A stretch of 64,000 nucleotides of DNA from contig JASBYJ010000009.1 of NCBI GenBank assembly GCA_029984035.1, positions 23,205 through 87,204 of the forward strand. The letters run 5' to 3'. Below, one piece after another: positions 59,230 through 64,000 of this stretch (its first letter is position 1; each line of letters begins with the position of its first letter). The notes below the pieces were generated by a model. It had not been told where the DNA came from and made no database searches. It was given only the letters and a program-made list of their open reading frames with translations. Origin of the DNA: Conchiformibius sp. (GTDB lineage: Bacteria > Pseudomonadota > Gammaproteobacteria > Burkholderiales > Neisseriaceae). A program made the translations under genes and the position numbers.

Positions 59230-59691
59230 ATGAAAAAACTGGCGGCATTACTGCTTGCGCTATGGTTGGGCATGCATATCGGTTTCGGCTATATCGCCGC
59301 TCCGGTATTGTTTTCCAATCTGCATGATTTATCCAACGGGCATCTGCTGGCGGGACGTATTGCGGGGACTCTGTTCCACACCGTTAATCTGCTGGGTTTG
59401 GCCGCATGGTCTTTGGTATGGTGGAGTTATCGTTGCGACAACCGCGTGGGTTTCCGCCAAAGCAGGGTAACCCGATGGGCATTGGCCGTGTTGGTGCTGA
59501 CCGCGGCTAATGAGTTTTTGGTTACGCCTGTTATCGAAGCTCTCAAAAACGGCCGCTCCAATTGGTTGCAAACTTGGTTGGGAGGCGGTTTTTCTACGTG
59601 GCACGGGGTTTCGTCTGCGTTTTACCTTGCAGCGGCATTGATAGGCGGAGGATTGTGCGTTCTGTTGTTGCATTTGGACAGACGTAACTAG
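59230..59691 (+). CDS. DUF4149 membrane protein
   Basis: The 153-residue protein (from MKKLAALLLALWLGMHIGFGYIAAPVLFSNL, after GGAGA) has four membrane helices. ALWLGMHIGFGYIAAPVLF and HLLAGRIAGTLFHTVNLLGLAAW match the DUF4149 pattern. Function is unknown. ATGs at 59191 and 59218 are less well placed relative to the ribosome-binding site. Confidence 0.85.
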   Translation: MKKLAALLLALWLGMHIGFGYIAAPVLFSNLHDLSNGHLLAGRIAGTLFHTVNLLGLAAWSLVWWSYRCDNRVGFRQSRVTRWALAVLVLTAANEFLVTPVIEALKNGRSNWLQTWLGGGFSTWHGVSSAFYLAAALIGGGLCVLLLHLDRRN

Positions 59692-60296
59692 CCGTTGAAT
59701 TTTTGAGGCTGCCTGAAATGTGCAGATGGCATATTTCAAATCGACAGTGAGATATGAATGATTGCATATCTTGCTGTTTTTATTTTGTAAAAATTTCATA
59801 TATTTTGCAGGGTGCAATTTGCGCCGCTACGGTTTTCATGGCGGTGTTTTTGTTTTTTCTCTACTGTCCTGTTTATTGCGTTATTTTTCTCTTTAAATGA
59901 TTCTGCTGCCGACTTTCCGTAACGGGGCTGTCATCCGGCTTTTGCCGTGAAGGAGAAATGCCAGTCGGCGGCCTTTGCGGATATGAAGCGGTTTCTGTGG
60001 GGCGGTATTGGGCCGGTGCTACGGGTTAAGCGGGCATCGGTTGGCGATGAGTCGGTTGAGGGCAGTCCAATCATAGAAGGTAAAAATGGCGCGGCTTTGT
60101 GTCTTCAGCCTCACTGTGAACTCGGGTTGCGGCCGGATAGGCTGTGATTTGGGGCATACTTTGTTAAACGGCAAACCTATGGACGTTTATATGCCGATTT
60201 ATGGCACGGTAAAATAATCTATCAATAAGATTTTGATTTTTATACGTATTGATTTTAATGCGGCGCAATATGCAAAAGCTCGCAGATGGTTTTTTT
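59692..60296. other. Gap upstream of gyrA
   Basis: About 600 bases contain one uptake sequence near 59705, T-rich runs and no convincing gene. A plus-strand frame at 59947-60147 has no ribosome-binding site and no family resemblance. Confidence 0.5.
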
Positions 60297-60340
60297 AAGG
60301 CTGCCTGAAATACCGATACCGCGTTTTCAGGCAGCCTTTT
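60297..60340 (+). terminator. Inverted-DUS hairpin upstream of gyrA
   Basis: AAGGCTGCCTGAAA (60297-60310) and TTTCAGGCAGCCTTTT (60325-60340) pair around a 14-base loop and are followed by a T. It sits about 40 bases before the gyrA start, so it must lie upstream of or overlap the gyrA promoter, or it acts as an attenuator. Confidence 0.65.
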
Positions 60341-60382
60341 ATGTTAAAATGCACCGTTTTTTCAACCGTTCGGAATACCCCA

Positions 60383-63070
60383 ATGAGCGCACACGACCAT
60401 CAATTTGCCAAAGAAACCATTGCCGTCAGTCTTGAAGACGAAATGCGCAAGTCCTATTTGGACTATGCCATGAGTGTGATTGTCGGGCGCGCGCTGCCCG
60501 ATGTGCGCGACGGTTTGAAACCCGTCCACCGCCGCGTGCTGTATGCCATGCACGAACTGAAAAACAACTGGAACGCCGCCTACAAAAAATCCGCCCGCGT
60601 GGTCGGCGACGTTATCGGTAAATACCACCCGCACGGCGACATCGCCGTTTACGACACCATCGTACGCATGGCACAGCCGTTTTCCCTGCGCTATATGCTG
60701 GTGGACGGACAGGGCAACTTCGGCTCGGTGGACGGCGACGGCGCGGCGGCAATGCGTTACACCGAAATCCGCATGGCGAAAATCGCCCACGAAATGCTGG
60801 CGGATATCGAAGAAGAAACCGTTAATTTCGGCGACAACTACGACGGCAGCGAACAAGAGCCTTTGATTTTGCCCGCACGCATTCCCAATCTGTTGGTCAA
60901 CGGTTCATCGGGCATTGCCGTGGGCATGGCAACCAATATTCCGCCGCATAATCTGAACGATACGGTGGATGCCTGCCTGAAACTGTTGGACGACCCCGAA
61001 GCCGATATCCAAAGCTTAATCGACATTATCAAAGCCCCCGATTTTCCTACGGGCGCCACCATTTACGGATTAAACGGCGTACACGCGGGCTACCGCACGG
61101 GACGCGGGCGTGTTGTCATGCGTGCGAAAACCCACATCGAACCCATCGGCAAAAACGGCGAGCGCGAGGCGATTATCGTTGATGAGATTCCTTATCAGGT
61201 CAATAAGGCCAAATTGGTGGAAAAAATCGGCGAATTGGTGCGTGAAAAAGTAGTGGAAGGCATCGCCGAGTTGCGCGATGAATCCGATAAATCGGGTATG
61301 CGCATCGTGATTGAGTTGAAACGCAACGAAAACGCCGAAGTGGTGTTGAACCAGCTGTATAAACTCACACAGCTGCAGGACAGTTTCGGCATCAATATGG
61401 TGGCTTTGGTGGACGGCCAGCCTCGCCTGTTGAATTTAAAGCAGATTCTCAGCGAATTTTTGCGCCACCGCCGCGAAGTGGTTACTCGCCGCACGCTGTT
61501 CCGCCTGAAAAAAGCCAGAGCCGAAGGACATATTGCCGAAGGCAAAGCGGTGGCTTTGTCGAATATCGATGAAATGATTGCTCTGATTAAAGCCTCTGCC
61601 GATGCCGATGAGGCGCGTGAAGCATTAACCGGCCGGCCGTGGCAGTCGGCTTTGGTCAGCGAGATGCTTTCGCGCAGCGATTTGGATTTGCGCTTGGCGC
61701 GTCCCGAATGGCTGCCTGAAGACCGCGGCTTGCACGCTGACGGCTATTGGCTCAGCGAAGAACAGGCACGCGCTATCCTGCGCATGAGTCTGCGTAATTT
61801 GACCGGCTTGGACCAAGACGAAATCATCAACGAATACAAAAATCTGATGGGAGTCATCATTGATTTGCTCGACATTCTAGCCAAGCCCGAACGCATCCGC
61901 CAAATCATTCAAGACGAGTTAAACGCCGTCAAAACCCAATTCGGCGACATCCGCCGCAGCGACATCAATCCCTTCGGCGGCGGCGATATTGCCGATGAAG
62001 ACCTGATTCCTCCGCGCGAAATGGTCGTAACGCTCACCCACGGCGGCTACATCAAAACCCAGCCAACCAGCGATTATCAGGCGCAACGGCGCGGCGGGCG
62101 CGGCAAACAGGCGGCCGCCACCAAAGACGAAGACTTTATCGAAACCCTGTTTGTCGCCAACACCCACGATTATCTGATGTGCTTTACCAATCAAGGCCGT
62201 TGCCACTGGATTAAGGTGTACAGGCTGCCTGAAGGCGGCCGCAATTCGCGCGGCCGTCCGATTAATAACGTCATCCAATTGGATGAAGACGAAAAAGTCA
62301 GCGCCATTCTGCCCGTACGCGACTTCCCCGAAGACGAATACGTCTTTTTCGCCACCGCGCAAGGCATGGTAAAAAAAGTACAGCTCTCCGCCTTCAAAAA
62401 CGTGAGCGTCAAAGGCATCAAAGCTATTAGTCTCAAAGACGGCGACAGTCTCGTAGGCGTAGCGAAAACTTCGGGAACAGACGACATCATGCTGTTTTCC
62501 AATCTCGGCAAAGCCATCCGCTTTAACGAATATTGGGAAAAATCAGCAAGCGATGACGACAACGAAAGCGAAGATTCAGGCAGCCCGAACGATACCGATG
62601 ACGACAACGGCAACCTTCCCGCCAAAGCCAACGGCGTACGCCCCAGCGGACGCGGCAGCGGCGGCCTGCGCGGCATGAGGCTGCCTGAAAACGGCCGTAT
62701 CGTCAGCCTGCTCACTTTCCCCGCCGATGCCGAAGACAGCGGCACCCAAGTGCTTACCGCCACCGAAAACGGCTACGGCAAGCGCACCCCGATTGCCGGC
62801 TACCCGCGCAAAGGCAAAGGCGGACAAGGCAATATCGCCATCAACACCGGCGAGCGCAACGGCGAATTAATCGGCGCCACATTGGTGGGCGACAGCGATG
62901 ATTTGATGCTGATAACGTCCGGCGGCGTGTTAATCCGCACCAAAGTCGGACAAATCCGCGAAACCGGCCGCACCGCCGCAGGCGTGAAACTGATGAATTT
63001 GGACGAAGGCGAAACGCTGGTGAGCTTGGAACGCGTGGCGGAAGAAGCCGCCGAAGAAACCGAAGAATAA
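60383..63070 (+). CDS. gyrA: DNA gyrase subunit A
   Basis: GyrA cuts and rejoins DNA during negative supercoiling. The ATG at 60383 starts MSAHDHQFAKETIAVSLEDEMRKSYLDYAMSVIVGRALPDVRDGLKPVHRR. The catalytic Tyr is in AAAMRYTEIRMAKI. The quinolone-resistance region reads HPHGDIAVYDTIVRMAQPF: Ile87 stands where E. coli has Ser83, and Asp91 (E. coli Asp87) is unchanged. The C-terminal DNA-wrapping domain has the GyrA-box-like RRGGRGKQA, and contains an acidic insertion DDDNESEDSGSPNDTDDDNG (about 730-760) that overlaps an uptake sequence. The total of 895 residues is normal for the family. Confidence 0.97.
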   Translation: MSAHDHQFAKETIAVSLEDEMRKSYLDYAMSVIVGRALPDVRDGLKPVHRRVLYAMHELKNNWNAAYKKSARVVGDVIGKYHPHGDIAVYDTIVRMAQPFSLRYMLVDGQGNFGSVDGDGAAAMRYTEIRMAKIAHEMLADIEEETVNFGDNYDGSEQEPLILPARIPNLLVNGSSGIAVGMATNIPPHNLNDTVDACLKLLDDPEADIQSLIDIIKAPDFPTGATIYGLNGVHAGYRTGRGRVVMRAKTHIEPIGKNGEREAIIVDEIPYQVNKAKLVEKIGELVREKVVEGIAELRDESDKSGMRIVIELKRNENAEVVLNQLYKLTQLQDSFGINMVALVDGQPRLLNLKQILSEFLRHRREVVTRRTLFRLKKARAEGHIAEGKAVALSNIDEMIALIKASADADEAREALTGRPWQSALVSEMLSRSDLDLRLARPEWLPEDRGLHADGYWLSEEQARAILRMSLRNLTGLDQDEIINEYKNLMGVIIDLLDILAKPERIRQIIQDELNAVKTQFGDIRRSDINPFGGGDIADEDLIPPREMVVTLTHGGYIKTQPTSDYQAQRRGGRGKQAAATKDEDFIETLFVANTHDYLMCFTNQGRCHWIKVYRLPEGGRNSRGRPINNVIQLDEDEKVSAILPVRDFPEDEYVFFATAQGMVKKVQLSAFKNVSVKGIKAISLKDGDSLVGVAKTSGTDDIMLFSNLGKAIRFNEYWEKSASDDDNESEDSGSPNDTDDDNGNLPAKANGVRPSGRGSGGLRGMRLPENGRIVSLLTFPADAEDSGTQVLTATENGYGKRTPIAGYPRKGKGGQGNIAINTGERNGELIGATLVGDSDDLMLITSGGVLIRTKVGQIRETGRTAAGVKLMNLDEGETLVSLERVAEEAAEETEE

Positions 63071-63076
63071 ACATTC

Positions 63077-63103
63077 AGGCAGCTTGGCAAAGCTGCCTTT
63101 TTT
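63077..63103 (+). terminator. Terminator of gyrA
   Basis: AGGCAGCT (63077-63084) and AGCTGCCT (63091-63098) form an 8-bp stem with a short loop and a run of T. A symmetric uptake sequence follows directly. Confidence 0.82.
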
Positions 63104-63311
63104 CAGGCTGCCTGAAAGCGAAGTGCTTTTGGGGAGAAGAAGGTTATCGGCGTTTGCCGCCGATTGAAAATGGTTTGGAGATGAAAGATTTCAGGCTGCC
63201 TGAAAGCGCAATCCGCCGCGTTTCAGGTAAGCCTTGATAACACGGCAGCGTTTGCCGACATCATGCGGCGTCTTGCGTTCCTATCTTTCAGGCAGCCTGT
63301 TGCAATACGGC

Positions 63312-64000
63312 TCAATCGGGAAACTGCCGCCGAAACCAAGTTTGAAAGGCTTCGCTATCGCGGACGGCATCCAAATCCTTATCTTGTTCAATATGCCGTT
63401 TAGACGGCAATTTATTGGCTGATGCGGACAGCCTTAATTGCTCCACAACCTTATCCGCACCGCCGCCAAGCAGGGCAAACAGGCAGGCGCGGTTATAGGC
63501 GAATTCGGGTGCGTATTGCGGATAATCCCGTACAAAACGCTCGGCAAGGGTTTGCGCTTCTGCCAGTTTGGCTTGGGCGGCAGTCGGATGGTCAGGCAAT
63601 AGGGCATGATATTCACGAATGAATATATTGATGCTGTTGTTAGCAGCCTGATAACAATCAGGTTTGAGTTTTAATGCCTGCCGGCATTGTTTGCCGGCAA
63701 GCCGCCATCGATTTAAGGCATCATCAAGGCGGTTGTTTTCTGCCAATGCCCGTGCTTCATCAGCTAAAACATTTCCCCAATTATTAGCAGCCTGATAAAA
63801 ATCAGGGTTGATTTTTAATGCCTGTCGGTATTGTTCATGGGCAAGCCGCCATTGGTTTAAGGCATCATCAAGGCGGTTGTTTTCTGCCAATGCCCGTGCT
63901 TCATCATCTAAAGCATTTCCCCAATTGTAAGCAGCCTGATACAAGTCAGGTTTGAGTTTTAATGCCTGTCGGTATTTTTCACAGGCAAGCTGCCATTGGT
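63312..64000 (-). CDS. TPR-repeat protein (N-terminus beyond window end)
   Basis: The visible C-terminal 229 codons carry at least two and a half copies of a 48-residue TPR-like unit: YRQALK[LI][KN]PD[FLC]YQAA[YN]NWGN[VA]L[DA]DEARALAENNRLDDALN[QR]WRLA. After the last unit the chain continues LAEAQTLAERFVRDYPQYAPEFAYNRACLFALLGG and ends DAVRDSEAFQTWFRRQFPD, like the end of TPR proteins with a tetratricopeptide cap. TPR arrays mediate protein binding; the partner is unknown. The start lies outside the window. Confidence 0.85.
   Translation of the reverse strand, partial: QWQLACEKYRQALKLKPDLYQAAYNWGNALDDEARALAENNRLDDALNQWRLAHEQYRQALKINPDFYQAANNWGNVLADEARALAENNRLDDALNRWRLAGKQCRQALKLKPDCYQAANNSINIFIREYHALLPDHPTAAQAKLAEAQTLAERFVRDYPQYAPEFAYNRACLFALLGGGADKVVEQLRLSASANKLPSKRHIEQDKDLDAVRDSEAFQTWFRRQFPD
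63642..64000. repeat. 144-bp tandem repeats in the TPR gene
   Basis: The segment AGCAGCCTGATA recurs at 63642, 63786 and (as AGCAGCCTGATAC) 63930, giving an exact 144-bp (48-codon) period. Adjacent units are highly similar at the DNA level, which suggests recent expansion and possible copy-number variation. The array continues past the window end. Confidence 0.85.

Larger units (their letters stand above)
1..64000. repeat. DNA uptake sequences (AG-simDUS dialect), dispersed
   Basis: The 12-mer AGGCTGCCTGAA occurs in dozens of copies on both strands across the whole window, often extended to the near-palindrome TTCAGGCTGCCTGAA. Its reverse complement TTCAGGCAGCCTGAA contains AGGCAGCCTGAA, the published Kingella dialect, so a symmetric copy reads as one dialect on each strand. 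Copies that are not symmetric (for example near 1253, 13627 and 49445) read only as AGGCTGCCTGAA, which points to that form as the native one. In Neisseriaceae such sequences are bound by the minor pilin ComP during natural transformation. Copies lie inside many genes, in intergenic DNA and as paired inverted copies behind genes. Confidence 0.93.

Noticed and set aside
59947..60147. 66-codon plus-strand ORF upstream of gyrA
   Set aside because: There is no ribosome-binding site, no conserved motif and nothing linked to it in context.

Overview
The window is chromosomal DNA from a member of the Neisseriaceae. The strongest evidence is a 12-base DNA uptake sequence, AGGCTGCCTGAA, present in dozens of copies on both strands, inside genes and in terminators. 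This matches the AG-simDUS dialect described for Simonsiella muelleri. Base composition looks above 50% GC, which is higher than Simonsiella, so a relative (for example Conchiformibius-like) is more likely; the genus is inference. Gene content agrees: Laz azurin with an AAEAP-rich linker, class I fumarase, DciA, and the zapA-ssrS pair.

Layout. 0-5 kb: waaA (cut by the window start), laz with a well-placed FNR site, a DciA-like gene, a lipoprotein and recQ. 5-11 kb: an unrecognised 634-residue protein with three internal repeats, bioB, a small accessory locus with a duplicated and broken gene, then yacG-rnhB. 11-18 kb: a GAF protein-ribA-fbp run, rpmE, lspA-ispH, a decayed accessory patch, waaC. 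18-24 kb: class I fumarase, a pentapeptide-repeat/coiled-coil membrane protein with a slippage-prone repeat, rsmI, then a Mu-like prophage relic with a tRNA-like element. 24-36 kb: polA-menA, ispB, prmC, gpsA, a coiled-coil gene-zapA-6S RNA, rplM-rpsI, an AT-rich relic, pcnB. 36-46 kb: a small ORF, a lipoprotein, a relic of accC (biotin carboxylase), rsmB, hscB, a lemA-TPM-TPM cluster, pgpA, ubiG, dsbB and a YpfJ-type peptidase. 46-64 kb: a polyamine ABC transporter, a TonB-dependent receptor with a G9 tract and a Fur-like box, mgtE with a structured leader, relA, yceD-rpmF-plsX, maf, a DUF4149 gene, gyrA with Ile at the main quinolone-resistance position, and a TPR protein cut by the window end.

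Most of the window is ordinary housekeeping DNA: lipopolysaccharide core, isoprenoids and quinones, DNA replication and repair, stringent response, ribosomal proteins, phospholipid and fatty-acid synthesis. The less ordinary material sits in short AT-richer patches (about 9.2-9.9, 16.2-16.8, 22.3-23.1, 33.7-34.4 and 35.7-37.1 kb) and in three simple-repeat loci (pentapeptide array, receptor poly-G, TPR array). I did not see a complete new multi-gene system. The best candidates for new biology are the triplicated 634-residue protein, the pentapeptide/coiled-coil membrane protein, the broken-gene locus at 9.4-9.8 kb and the TonB receptor switch.
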